Source: Todiramphus chloris collaris
Lineage: Eukaryota > Chordata > Aves > Coraciiformes > Alcedinidae
Direction of reading: 5' to 3'
Length of the DNA stretch: 64,000 nucleotides
NCBI GenBank assembly: GCA_025345505.1
Contig: JANVCC010000152.1
Coordinates: forward strand, 558,001-622,000
Shown: positions 35,871 through 48,189 of the stretch, one piece after another
How the letters are laid out: the number at the start of each line of letters is the position of its first letter
Position numbering within the stretch: position 1 is the stretch's first letter
The notes under the pieces: model-generated
Told to the model about the DNA's origin: nothing
Seen by the model: the letters and a program-made list of their open reading frames with translations, nothing else
Database searches by the model: none
Made by a program: the position numbers and the translations under genes

Positions 35871-38800
35871 AGGTTTATCGTATGAGCTCACCAGTGCACT
35901 GGGCACACAGTGAGGTGCCACTTAAAAAAACACAAGTATGATATTTGATCTTTTGGGGAAGCTTGCTCTGTATAACAGATCTAGTGTCAGTGCTGCAACA
36001 CAAGCTGTGCTGACAGTTTCATACCCACACATTAACACACAGGTCTGCCAAGGAAAAGCAGCCGTGTAATTGGTGAGGTCCTGCGGTTTGACTATTCGGC
36101 AGTGTTGAGACACTCGGGGCACCTATTGTATTTATCATTGCTCTCCACGGATGGCACAGAAGCATCACTCTAAATTGACAAAACACAACAGTGAACATGA
36201 AATCAGTGACAGATGTGCTTAGACATTACTGAACAATTTATGCCTCTTATAAGGGTGAGGAAGAAAATGATTTTTTTTTTTCTTTTCCTTTCCATTTAGT
36301 TTTGTTCTCTTAAAGTGACATGCTCTCATCAGTAACTCAAGCTGAAATTGTTCATGTTAGTCTCTGTGCATGCAAAAGAAGGACACTCAAATTTTCACAG
36401 GTCCAGATGTAAAATCATTTAACTAATTCTTCCACCTTTTTGTTAAGGGCATAAGCCCATTGTTGTACTAAAATAATAATCAGAAATCCCTGACAATATG
36501 CTAAAGGAGCCAAGAAATAATTATTTTCCCCTTCTATAAACAAAACATGGAGATCTAATCCAAAATAGGCATCTATCTGCAGTGACAAAAGGGATTCAAT
36601 TGCAAAAATGTCCATTTTTAGATGCCAAACTGGACATTTCCACAAGCGGTCTGCTTTTTTGGACAAACTCCTCACTCATTCTGTAGGAAAACAACTTCTT
36701 AAGGAGTCTCCACTTAGTCAACAACAGCAGCAACTAGAATGACTAGGCTCTAGTGAGAATCATCTCTGTGTTCCCCTATTCCTCTAAGTAAAACAGAATT
36801 TTTTTCCAAGAAATAAATCTCATATCCATTAATATTTCTGTAGAGAAAGCAATTTGGCCCTGTAATTCTAAACACATTTTACACTGTCTTATAAACAATT
36901 TGTAACATACTGACAAATGGCAGAATATTTCTGAAATAGGTTTTTGCACATGTACTCTGTGCTTTGCTTCCTTTTATTTTTTTTTTGCTATGCTATTGAT
37001 TTTTGCACTAAAACAGAGACACGATTCCCAACATACATGTTTAAAAGAATAGAAATCTTTCCCCTTTTGTAATTAGTTCCCCCTTGTCTGACTCCATTTA
37101 AAGAAATCTCAGGGGCCAATTGCTACAATTCATATTCAAGCAAAACACCCATTAGTCCATATATGTTACCATAATAATCTGTTATGAATATAGCAGTCAT
37201 ATCAGGTTGTAGTTTTCTAACATTGTTACGTGGAAGAGGAAGGATAAGGGGATGAAATGTACAGAAAATAGGCTTTTATTGTAAACCAAAACCACCCATA
37301 ATAATTAGCTATATCTGGGAAACATTAATGATTACCAAAAGTAAATTGATTAATTTTAATTAACTTGTCTGTTTTACCATTATATGATTCAGACTTCAGA
37401 AAGGACATTTTCCCCGTTTATTTTCTTCCATAGGATGGTCTCTGTCCTCCTTCCCATCCTTGACAATTCCAATTGTTTCATTTGTCAGCTTGATCAAAGT
37501 ACAGCCTTCAATGATTTCACATCCTAAACCCATTCTTCAGAAAGTCTAATAAAATTGTTGAACTCTTTTACTGGTAGACAGTGGTACAAAATATGGGGCA
37601 GGATCAGCCACATCTGACTTACCCTCCTCAGCTGTCAAATGAAAGTATTGCTTACCCAGTGACAGAGGGGCCTTGTTTTGTGCCCTCAATAAAATGAATC
37701 TTGATGGAAAATAACACCAAAGGTGGTTATTCTGAAAAGTACTGTCCATCACAGCCTTCCAAAAATCCTCTAAGGCTAGTTCATCTTTCAACTATGAGGT
37801 GTCCATTGTTTTATACGTCAGAATGAAGATTATCAAATAATCAGTGGGATGTCACAGACCATCATAATTTATAGCACTACAAATACATCTCAGGATGAGT
37901 CTACATCTTCTACTCCAGACTGAAAGGCTGTCTTGTTTCTGGGGAAGAAGAGGCATCCTGAACAAAACCAGCAGCAGTTATATCTCAGCAGAGGAAGGCC
38001 CTGAGGATGAGCAGCAAGTGCTAGGGTTAGAGGTGGTTAACGGATTCCAGCTAATCCTATTGTTGATTAGAAAATTGTGGCTTTGATTAAACAAGATCTT
38101 TTTTTTTTCAACTTTCTTTGGCATATTATTTATTGATTTCTTCAATTTTCATAATTTTAAGCATTCTATTGCTCACATGATAATGAACTGTAACTCCTTA
38201 AATAGGGAGCCTGTGGTCCATCACAGGAGATGAAGTCAGGTCAGTGACAACAATTTATCACAGAGACTGAGAGCACAAGAAAACTTGGTAGCATTTTATC
38301 TTAAAATTGTTTTGGTAGAACTGTTTTGTCAGTGTTCAGACATTTTCCAAGGAAGTGAAACTTTCCATAGGAAAAAAATCCCCAAACTCAAAGTCATATT
38401 AAATTGCAAGTAAAGTGCGTTTATTTCACAGCATAGACTGGATCATCAGCTGTTCATATGAGTATCTCATACAGCATTAACACTAACAAGTCCAGTAGCA
38501 ACACCTCTGCCTGCTTAGTGCTGCAACCATAATACTTAAAATTACTTGTAAAACATCTATTTAAGAAACAAAACTGATGCTGAAGTATTGTCTTTTATCA
38601 AGTACACAGTTCTAAAAGTTGGACCAGTTTTAAAGTATAATAATTTTCATTTATCTATGAAAAAGACTGTGAAAAGGCAAAATAACATCTCTGTACTAGA
38701 GGAGAGAGACAAACAAAAAACTCATAACTGCATCGGCTGTATCAGGGGACTTCTAATGACTCGAATATATAACACATCATAACACTAATAGAAACAGGGA

Positions 38801-38879
38801 CATGAAAAAAGAGCAGCATTGAACCTCTTGTCTTTCATCCTCACCAAAAATGATTAAGCATTTAACTAAAGTAGTTTAA
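35871..38879. other. Unique AT-rich non-coding stretch
   Basis: No gene or transposon could be supported. Frames reach 86 codons (minus strand, 36415-36675), without motifs. Short T runs occur near 36271 and 36980. Confidence 0.65.
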
Positions 38880-39200
38880 ATGAGGTGGCAGTAGTACAAG
38901 CCAAAGGAAGAACAGGTTAATGAACTCTAAGATAAATTAGGTGTATTTAAGTCAGCAGGAATTGATGAAATTCACCCTAGACTACTTAAAAATATAGCCA
39001 ATGTAATTTCTGAGTCATTAATAATTATCTCTAAAAATGCAAGAAAAGTAGGGGTGGTCCCAGAGGACCGCAAACTAGCTATCATAGTACATATCTGTAT
39101 AAACAAGAAAGGAAGGAAATATCTAGGGAATTATGGACCAGCTAACCAAACACTGATTCTCTGAAAAATAGTGCATTAAAATTAAGAAACCATTGATTAA
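38880..39200 (+). mobile_element. Old CR1/L3-like ORF2 relic (RT fingers), plus strand
   Basis: Plus-strand translation across 38945-39160 gives FKSAGIDEIHPRLLKNIANV, then RKVGVVPEDRKLAIIV and KGRKYLGNYGPANQT. This aligns in order with the CR1 reverse transcriptase N-terminal part (K(S/A)xGxDxIHPRLLKxLANV, GxVPEDWK, KGxKxxxGNYRPVSLT). Nucleotide divergence is high and the frame breaks. It probably belongs to the same insertion as the relic at 39540-40264, because both have the same strand and the domains are in the right order. Confidence 0.75.
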
Positions 39201-39539
39201 AAAACACTTAGCACATACAAAACAGAAAATATGGAATTGTGATGAAAAAATAATACACAACCAAATTAACTTCATTTGGTGGGCCAGTGGAATGGGAGGA
39301 ATAGGAACTGTGAAAGATCACAACTAACTTCGGACATTGTACCATAAAATTATCTTATTAGCAAACTAAAGAAACAAGGTCTGAATAAGGTTGAATTTCA
39401 TTGAAAAACTACATTCAGTGAGATGCTAGTTCACTACTGAATTGGAGAATGAGGGCTCTTTGTGAGTCCTCAGGCAAATGATTCAAGTTGGCATTACTAT
39501 TATTATTGGTATTTTCACTAGTAATTTAGTTGAATGTGT

Positions 39540-40264
39540 TTGCTAGTAGTATAGAGCTATAAAGAGCTGTGAGCAATAAGAAAGACAAGATTAATCTTGA
39601 GAAGTATCTTGATAAATAAGAACTGTCCAGAAAGCATCAGGATTGAAATACATAAGCACAAACACAAAATTTTTCAGAGATAAATATATAAATGTGCAAA
39701 TAAATAATAAAGAATATCTGTCTATGCAGAATAACTGCAGGGAAGTATCAGCATAGTAGACTCAAATAAGTCAACAATACAATGCTGCTTCAAAAGAGGA
39801 TAAACCTAATTCTCAGTGCTATTAACAGGAATTTCCAAAGTAAAAGACAGGAGACAATTACTGGTTCTGAATGAGGCACAAGATGAACTCCTGTATTCAG
39901 CTGCGGAACTTACTTTCAAAGAAATTAAAGTAAAAAATTTAAAGAATGAAAAGAGATCATTAAGAATTATGTGGGTTAAAAATCAGTAGCAGTGATGAAA
40001 GGTTGAAGGATCTGAATTACAGTCCAAGAAGGCTGACAGCAGTCTTGAAAGATAGGAGCCCATTACAAGGATGATGGTAGTCAATAATTAAAGCTGCTGT
40101 AGAACTATGCGTAATCAGATTAATTTCTATGTAGCATACTAAGGTTAGATTTTAGGGGACAGGTAACTAGACATGTAGGGATATAAATAGTATTTAGAAG
40201 TTAGAAAGACTTGGAGAAATAAGCAAGGTAGAATGTGTCCTTAAGAAGATGCTTTTTCTGGCTC
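39540..40264 (+). mobile_element. Old CR1/L3-like ORF2 relic (thumb to C-terminus), plus strand
   Basis: From about 39760 the sequence AAATAAGTCAACAATACAATGCTGC, the TCAGTGCTATTAACAGGAA block, CAGGAGACAATTACTGG and CTCCTGTATTCAGCTGC follow the old CR1 ORF2 region encoding SQQCDAAAKKAN..LGCINRN..REVIVPLYSAL..PHLEYCVQ. Near 40000-40060 GTTGAAGGATCTGAATTACAG and AGTCTTGAAAGATAGGA correspond to the [19 protein letters not shown] segment. All frames are broken. The boundary on either side is approximate. Confidence 0.65.
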
Positions 40265-41736
40265 CACTGTGAAGAGTGGGAATTTAAGTAAATCACTTTA
40301 ATTCTTGCTTAAGAAGGTTTACAAACAATAGCTATTCTTTTATGAGTCTACTATATGAATACTAAAGTAGAAGGTAAGGCACTCATCGTCAATATCCTTC
40401 TTCCACTGAGCTGCAGAGAAAGCACACATGGAAAACCTGTTGTTGCACAGTGCTTTACATGCAGTAAAGCACAAAGGGTATCACTTGCAGTTCTGTCTCC
40501 TGCCTTTCACTTGCAGCTCTGTGCTTTTCACCTGGGTTTTTCCCAGGACAAAGTTTTTGCCTTGTTCTCATGCTGTTCTTCTCAGCTTGCTATTCTCATA
40601 GTCCTGCATCTGCAAAACCCAATATTCTTGTTATATCAGATTTCTCATAGGAAGCAATACACAAAACTCACCTCTTCTTTCTCTTCCTTTTCCTATTCCC
40701 TTCCTTTATAGGTTTAAGTTTATATTAGAGAATTAATTCAAATGGAAGTGTGACTACTTCTCTGTCAAAGTATATAGTGCCATAGAAAAAACACAGTGAA
40801 AATTCACCATGTCATCTTTATCATCATCCCCTGCTGCACTGTAACTTTCACTGTTAGAATTGATGTTTACCATCAACCATGGACATTCTAGAAAAGTTTT
40901 CTGCATTTTTCTGTCTTTTATCCAAAACTTTAGATTATATTAAAATAGAAAATGCCTCAGGGTAAGCAGAAAGTACTAACTGAGATGCTGAAATTGTTGT
41001 TAGTAGAATCCCAGGACTTTTTTCCCGTAGACAAAACAAGAAAAAAAAAAACAAAACCACAACAGAAAATAGATAACCAAAAAGCCAGAAATTCTGCTTT
41101 CAGTAATGATCTTTACCCATCACTACCAGAGGAAAAACAAACAGGTCCAGCAAAGATCAGTCCTAGTGAAAGCAAGCAAAATTCTTGGGCTGTTTCAGAC
41201 GTTGCTTATAGCTGCTTCTCTGTTTATGGCAGAACTACAGAATCTGCCACATTGCTGGCTGTGCCAAAACCTGTTTAAAATATATAAACAGAGTAAGCAA
41301 GACACAGAAAATTTATTTCAAGAGTGGGAAATAATACACAACTAAAGGACCAATGGTCCCACTTCCACTGTGGTGAAGAAAACCATGATGGGTTCTTTCC
41401 TCCCTTTCCCTGGGATCAGGAGGATGAAAAGTTGGTATGAGCACTGTGACCTGATGTCCTGAAGACAAGATTAACAGTCACAAAGGTAAACATTGCTCTG
41501 TTCAAGACAGATCTCATGGTATCAGTGTTGTACCAGGAGACCCAAAGGAGCGGATGGGTAAAAAAGGCACCATTCTTTCACGATATTTGTTAATGACTTA
41601 GACCTTTTTTATGGCACAGATCTATTTGACCACAATTTACAGTCCTATCCTTTTGTTGAGTAGATGTGGTCCCAACAGTCTTTTATGACCCTTATGACTG
41701 GACTAATTCAATACTCTTTTTTTTTGTCTACTCTTA
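40265..41736. other. Unique non-coding stretch
   Basis: No gene could be supported. Frames of 118 codons (40355-40711) and 108 codons (40952-41278) on the plus strand lack motifs and contain low-complexity parts (a K-rich part encoded by the A run at 41041-41052). Confidence 0.6.
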
Positions 41737-41805
41737 CAGAATCATTAAGGCTGGAAAAGACCTTTTAAGGTCATCAAGTCCATCTACCCAAGATTACCAT
41801 GACCA

Positions 41806-42186
41806 TTAAACTATGTCCCAAAGTGCCATGTTTACACATTTTTTTAACACCTTCAGGGATGGTGATTCCACCACCTCACTGGGCAATCTTGTCCAATGCC
41901 TCACCACACTTTCAGTGAAGATGTTTTTCCTATTATCCAATCTAAACCTCCCCTGGAGTAACTTAAGCCCATTTCCTATCATCCAATGGCTAATCACTTG
42001 AGACAAGAGATCAGCTCCTAACTGACTACAACCTCCCTTCAGGTAGTTGAAGAGAGCAGTACGGTCTCCCTTCAGCCTCCTGTTCTCCAAACTACACAAC
42101 CCCTGTTCCCTCAGAAGCTCCACATACGACATGTTTGCAAGACCCCTCATCAGCTTTGTTGCCCTTCTCTGGACCTGCTCCAGCAC
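41806..42186 (-). pseudogene. CR1 ORF2 C-terminal domain relic, frame still open
   Basis: An uninterrupted 126-codon frame encodes the whole conserved C-terminal segment of CR1 ORF2 from EQVQRRATKLMRG to VLKKCVNMALWDIV, ending at its natural stop just before the 3' untranslated region. The open frame suggests a fairly recent insertion. It is cut off from any reverse transcriptase by the deletion at 42187-42190, so it cannot encode an active ORF2 protein. Confidence 0.9.
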
Positions 42187-42474
42187 CTCAGACTTACAGG
42201 CCTATAGTTCACTAAATCCTCCTTCTGGCCTTTCCCATGGATGGGCACAACATTGGCAAGCCTGCAGTCATCTGGGAACTCCTTTGTTAACTAGGACTGA
42301 TGAAAAATGATGGAGAGTGGCTTGGCAAGCTCTTCTGCCAGCTCCCTCAACACTCTCAGGTGGCTCCCATCCAGCCCCATAGACTTGTGAGTGTCCAGTT
42401 GGCATAGCAGGTCATTAATTGTTTTCTCCTGGAATATTGGGTGTTTATTCTGCTCTCTGTCCCAGTTTTCCAGC

Positions 42475-42834
42475 TCAGGAGGGTAAAATACCCTGAGAAT
42501 AACTTGTCTGACTGTTAAAGACTAAGGTAAAGGCATCATTAAGTACCTCAGCCTTCTCCTCATTTTGGTGGCAATGTTCCCCCCTGCATCCAGTGACAGG
42601 TGGAGATTCTCCTTGGCTCTCTTTGCTGTTAATGTATTTGTAAAAAACTTTTCTATTATCTCTTGAAACAGTGGCCAGATTGAGTTCTAGCTGGACTTTT
42701 CCTTTGCTGATGTTGTCTCTGCATGACCTTACTAGATCCCTATAGTCTTCTTGAGTAGCCTGCCCCTTCTTTCCCAAGATGGTAAACCCTTCTTTTTTTT
42801 TTCCTGAGTCCCAGCAAAAAAGCTTCCTGTTCAT
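42475..42834 (-). pseudogene. CR1 ORF2 endonuclease-RT linker relic
   Basis: A 119-codon minus-strand frame reads MNRKLFCWDSGKKKEGF, ILGKKGQATQEDYRDLVRS, KGKVQLELNLATVSRDNRK, FYKYINSK and [19 protein letters not shown], the CR1 linker between endonuclease and reverse transcriptase. A frameshift lies between the KYINSK and EEKAEVLN segments (a shadow frame SQGESPPVTGCRGEHCHQ bridges them). Confidence 0.88.
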
Positions 42835-43126
42835 CCAAGCCAGTCATCTTCCCTGCCAGTTCATCTCCAACAAGATGTCTGCCCTGTTGGCCTTCCCCCT
42901 CATCCTTACCTGTAAGTACTCAACCTTACCATCACCATGTGGAGCTCTGTACAATCAAAACACTCCCTGACCATACAGAGGCACCCCACGTCCTCTCCTT
43001 CCCTGACCATCCCTTCTGAAGAGCTTGTGACAATCCGTTGCAGCACTCTAGTCATGAGAGTCATCCCACCATGTTTCTGTGATGGTGACTATGTCACAGA
43101 TGTCCTGCTTCCAGCTCCCCCTGTTA

Positions 43127-44226
43127 TAAACAACTACAGTATGGACTGTTATGCTTCCACCATTTTGGACAATTTCAAGTACAAGGCAGTTTCACAATAC
43201 ACGATTTGTCTTCAGCCAGTGTAATTTACAGAAAATTACTATTTTAAGACATATAATTATTCCGTTTCTCTAAAAGGCTGATGCTAGTCACAGCAGCTGC
43301 AAATAATATTATAGCAAGAATCTTTTCTAACCATTGCCTGCACTTAAGTAATTTATATCTGAAACTATTAGGAAGTTTAATATTTATATTTAACTACTTT
43401 AAAGTTTGAAGTAGAAAGTTTACATTCATACAGTAGTCTGAGCTGCAAAATTACTAATAAAAAATCATGATTTCTTATTGAACATGGATTTTTGTGGTAA
43501 AAGTTCTCTGCTACATTTAAACTGTATGCAATAAAATGATCAGTAAATCACATATCACAAAGTACTACACAAAGATTACAGTTAATGTTAGTTAATGGAT
43601 TCTTAGTTAATGGATTACCTTACAGAACTCTAGAAAATGCCACAAACATTTCTTTGAAATGCAGATATATTACGCAAACCTTTTCTATAGATATAGTTGG
43701 TTTCTCTTAAATCAGTATCTGCAAAATAAGTAATCTAGCAAACAATGAGTGTCATAATTCTCTTTATCTAATTTAGGCAAAGTCTATAAATTATTCATTC
43801 AGAGAATATTAAAAAAACCCCACCTTTTCCTTCTCTGTGTGAAAGAAATTACAATTAAAGAAAGGCATGCATGTTACAGGTAAATGTTGAAAATGGCCTG
43901 GGAATTGTCCAACACAAAATGTGTGGTTTAGTTCATTTTTTTGTGAGAATAATGGGAGGAAATGGAGATGACTATGCAAACAGGAATTACCACACAGAAG
44001 GGGAAGTGAGAAGCACTTTGGGAGGAAGATGGTCTTCCAATTCACAGTTTGGAGAGATCCATCTTCTGCAGCAAAAATTTTTAATAAATCTATCAGCAGG
44101 GTCATAGTGGACCATAAATACAAGCAGCTGATAACTACCTGCCATTGCAAAAATTCTCCCGGTCCCGGCAAGTATTCAGGAAGAACTGAAGAAATGTGGT
44201 TATACCAAGTGCTGTAAGACAGTGTA
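43127..44226. other. Unique AT-rich stretch
   Basis: No gene is visible. It contains the 15-bp tandem duplication at 43588-43617. Frames of 120 codons (minus strand, 43809-44171) and 78 codons (plus strand, 43871-44107) overlap on opposite strands and have no recognisable motifs. Confidence 0.6.
43588..43617. repeat. 15-bp tandem duplication
   Basis: TTAGTTAATGGATTC (43588-43602) is followed directly by TTAGTTAATGGATTA (43603-43617), one difference in 15. Confidence 0.9.
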
Positions 44227-44694
44227 CTCTTGTCGGCCTCACTCTAGAGAAAATGCAGACAATATGGAGACAGTCAGAAGATTTGGTAAACATACCTACT
44301 AAGAGAGAAATGATGCCAAAAAGTTTAGGAAATGTGACCTATAAAGAAAGGCTGAAGAATTTAGCCTTGGTTTTGCCAGCAAAAGGAAAGTACAGCTGAA
44401 ACATGGTAACAGACTTCTTACTGTGTAAAACGGTGTTAATGAGGAAAGCAGTGATATTTTTTTCTCTATGTCTATTGTAGATTTGACAAGAAATAAATCT
44501 CTGAATTTTCACATAGTGCTTCAGGAAAATCTTTCTACTGTCTCCTTGCCACCTGAAGTTTAATGAACATAATACAGAGCCACTTATGAGCCTCAGGGAA
44601 GGAGTACTGAATCCTGTCTGAGCAGGAATGAATTAGGAGACCTCTTGAGATCTCTTCCTTCACCTACATAACCTTTATGATCTAAGTTGGGAGT
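44227..44694 (+). mobile_element. Old CR1 3' end, plus strand
   Basis: GAGAAAATGCAGACAATATGG, then GAAATGTGACCTATAAAGAAAGGCTGAAGAA encodes the NVTYKERLKNLALV version of the conserved NLTYEERLKELGLF segment. The 3' untranslated part is recognisable at the end: GGAATGAATTAGGAGACC, CTTGAGATCTCTTCC and a TATGATCT end correspond to the GGACTGGACTAGATGACCTCTCGAGGTCCCTTCC block of the old CR1 lineage. It is highly diverged, with deletions. Confidence 0.75.
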
Positions 44695-47600
44695 AGTATC
44701 AAAGACCAATAAACACAGTCTTTCACTGTTGCTCTTGTTCACAATCTTGTTCTCACTCTATCTCTATGTATTTGTCTTGTATATCATTTCAAATTAAAAA
44801 ATAAAATAAAAAAAAAACATACCAAAATGTTCAAACAATTCAACAGAGCCCAGGGAAACCTGAAGAGTCCCTTTTTTATCTCCAGTGAAGAGCATACTGT
44901 ACAGTCTTTAAAAGGATGATTGATAGTCTGAAGTTTACCACATTCATGACACATCTGTAATTTAGAGAAAATTAATAGCTAAATTCTCCATTTATAAAAA
45001 AGAAATCTTCATCTACTGTGTTACTTGGATGCTGAGGCAAGATGACCATCTTCCAGCTAAGGGGAATCCAAACCTTTGAAGTACACCGTAAGTTTCTTGA
45101 CAGTGATATGACAGGTTGCCTCATTTAAAGTCCTTTTTGTGTTCTGTTAATCCTAAATCCTAACTGGTAGGATTTCTTAGATATTAGGTCATGAAGTGAT
45201 GCAACTTTATGTCTTTGACAAACCTTTATCGTCAGTAATTTTCAAGTATTTCTGTACTACAACTACTTCATATCCTGTAGTTACTTGTGGAGTATGCAAC
45301 AGTACTTGAAGTCAGGATCTAAAGAAGAATTCATTGCCCTATTTATCTCCTTCAAAGTACCATTAGCTTTGTATTAGGGCTGTTACACCAGACAACTAAT
45401 ACTCTACTGCCAGGCAATCAATGCTTGTGTTGACAGCCTAAGGGTATACTCTCCACTCTCTTTGGTAATACTGGCTGATTCCCAAATTATATTTATATAG
45501 ACTTCTGTCACTTATTTGGTGTTTTCAAGATACCATTTATATGTTACAATTCTTCACATGGTGCCTTAGATAATTGTTACTCACTAACCTAATACGAAAG
45601 ACACTCAGTATGAGCAGTTTCACTGTAACATCGAGTCTTGATTACACAAGTGAAATACATTGATGTCAGCTCTGAGCTATTTGTTTCAGTCCCCTGTCCT
45701 TTGCCTGGACTTTGAAAGAGGATGAGCTGGAGCTGCAAGTTTAATGTCATTCACCTAAATGAATTTTTGAGTGGTAGGAGGAAGAATGCCACCAGAATAA
45801 AGACTGAAATGTATTTATAAGAAAAACTCCACCTTTGAATGCTCCTGTGAGGCTGAACTGGTAGTCAGTACACGTACAGAGCTGGACATACTGTTCAGTA
45901 ACAGAAAGGAATACAGTAAGAATTTACGAATGTTGGAAGCAAAAAGCAATTGAAAACTGCAAAGCTCAACATTGCTGATAAACACCTGGTGACTAGGACA
46001 GACATGGAGGCTGGGTGATGATCCAGTGGCCTGTGTTGTCATGGCACCGAGGAGGAATGTTGAATGGAGTGAAGGCTGCATGGCCCCATTTTTCTGCTTA
46101 TCCATTCTCCCACTTATCACAGCAGTTATCTGCTTCTCACAAAAGTTACCAAGGAAGTCATTAATGTTTTGTGCCACTGGTAAAGGATGAACACAAGGAA
46201 CAATGGCTTGACCGCAGTCCCACCACCACACTTTGCACAGTGGTAGTGAACAAGATATAAATGTTATCCCTGTTTAGGACATAATTTGGGGATGGGAATT
46301 CGACACCAAATCATAGGGACCGGTTTGTCCTCCTCAACCTCCCTAGAAGGGATGTCTTTTGGTAAGATTTGCGATCTCAAATATGCTGACTGCTTCCCCA
46401 GGAGATTAAGCTTGTGATTGCTATCAGTGTGGAGCTATATAGCTAGTTTGCAGCTTAGTGCATTTATCACTGCCTATCTTAAAGAATCTTTATGTTGCAT
46501 GTGAATAAACCATGCTATTTGTACACCCAACTGCTTCTTTTGAAAGTGGTCAGACCTACAGTAGACAGGATGCTTGTACATCTGGTGTCAGGCCTATAGA
46601 AATGGCAATAATTGGCAGGTCTATTAAGAGAGAATTCCAGCTGCCTCTAGCCCCTCTAATCTCTGAGGACCAGCTAGAAGGCAAGGGGATTCATCTCTTA
46701 CCAAATTTATCCATCACTATGTGCCACAGTGATATTTGTCAGCTTTCTGACAGGCAGGAACATATATGAAGTTAAAGAACATCCATCTTTAATCCCTTTA
46801 GGTAATGAGTTTTCATGGATGTGGTCAGTGCAAGGGTTTAATGGCATTAAAAAAAGTTAAATTCTACTTTATACAAATAGGTCACCTAAGCCTAGCTTAA
46901 TTGACTGAAAGTAAGAGCCATGCTAGTAACTTGTGCCAAGGATATATACTGCTTAGAGTTTGAATAAAAGCTAGATTGACCATTTTTCTTCCAAAACAAA
47001 GAATACCTTAACATTCATGGTCTTATTCTCAAGAGTTTATTTAACAATGGTATTAACTGTTACAAAGCTCACTTCTAGCTTTTCTTTTGATCCTGAATTC
47101 TCAAGAAGATCTGAAAAAAATGTCAAGTACAGCAGCTTTTCATTGATTCAGTCCTTTGCTCATCTTTTATACTAGAAGAGTCCTGAAAATAAGGAGAACA
47201 TCTGACAGCTTGGCTTATTTTGACAGAGCAATTTGTAGACATTTCTTCAACAGGATTTATTTACCAGCATGTTTGTATTCCTGGCAAACTGCATGGCTAT
47301 CACATTTTCATTTACTTGCACCACATTGCTGGCATCTTGGTGCACAGCACCCATAAGCAAGGAAGCAATCAGCAGCTTGACTTTTTAAAGTTAATATTTT
47401 CCATGGTATCTTATTGTTTTGATTGCAGGCTTGCAGATTTTAGGAATAAGATTTCTGTGCACTAGATCCACCCCAATTCCAGTGCTTTAATTTTTGTTAC
47501 CCAGGAGGAAACCTCATACTTTTTTAAAATATTCTTTTAAAGCCCTAGGAATTGTCAGGTTCTGCTGATCTCTTCAAAACATTAAAAAGCCCACATCGGT

Positions 47601-48189
47601 TAATCAAATCCTAAGGAATTTTATGTTTTTGTAAGTATCACAGTCTACTCACTTCAGATTCTGCAAGGTTTAAGCACTGATGCCCTAACCTTACAATATA
47701 TGTAAGGATATACTGATAGCACTTGCCAGTGTATGTGTGCTAAGCAAATTTTATCAAGCAACATAATATGAAGATCAGACATTTAGCATGCTCTTCAGCG
47801 ATTTCCTATATTATCAGTTCTTGTGTGGTAGTCATTGGTGACCCAAAGTTATGTTTAATAACAGTTCCCTCTTGTGACTAACATTAGCCTCATAAATGCT
47901 GGGTCCACACTTAAGATGGCAGTGGAGGAAGAAAGTGAGTGAAAGGGGTACCCAGAGGTCTGCTAGTTAGGTTCAATAACAAGAAAGGCTTTCAGACAGT
48001 TTTCTAAGACAAAATAATTAAGGACACATAATTAAGGAGAATAGGACACAATACAACTATTCAAGACTGTTCTCCTACATTTCTTGGATAAAACAGCCAT
48101 CAAGACAAAGAAGTGATATAAATCCCATCTTACTGAAGCAAGTCCCATAACAATACACAGAAAAGGAGAATTGAACTAGGAGTTAGTAC
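44695..48189. other. Unique non-coding stretch
   Basis: No gene or transposon could be supported. The longest frame is 138 codons on the minus strand at 45815-46231, without recognisable domains. A-rich low complexity lies at 44797-44818. Confidence 0.6.

Larger units (their letters stand above)
41737..43126 (-). mobile_element. CR1 LINE with two internal deletions, minus strand
   Basis: It begins with a CR1 3' end in reverse (CAGAATCATTAAGGCTGG, AAAGACCTTTTAAGGTCATC). On the minus strand it encodes the ORF2 C-terminus ([71 protein letters not shown]; frame 41806-42186). At 42187-42190 it jumps directly to the RT N-terminal motif NYRPVSL, so the catalytic palm is missing. Upstream come the RT linker (KKGQATQEDYRDLVRS, ELNLATVSRDNRKVFYKYIN; 42475-42834) and, after a second deletion near 42,850, the endonuclease N-terminal half with DIVTITETWWDD at 43060-43095. 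The copy is 5'-truncated near 43126. Confidence 0.93.

Noticed and set aside
40355..41278. Two plus-strand frames of 118 and 108 codons as exons of one gene
   Set aside because: They have no splice structure, no recognisable protein and low-complexity lysine-rich parts. No support.
41737..42200. GTAAGT next to NYRPVSL as a used splice donor explaining the CR1 deletion
   Set aside because: The GTAAGT is retained in the deleted copy, so the joint was not made by splicing at that site.
45815..46231. 138-codon minus-strand frame as a gene
   Set aside because: There are no motifs, repeats or neighbouring exons that would support it. Chance frame.
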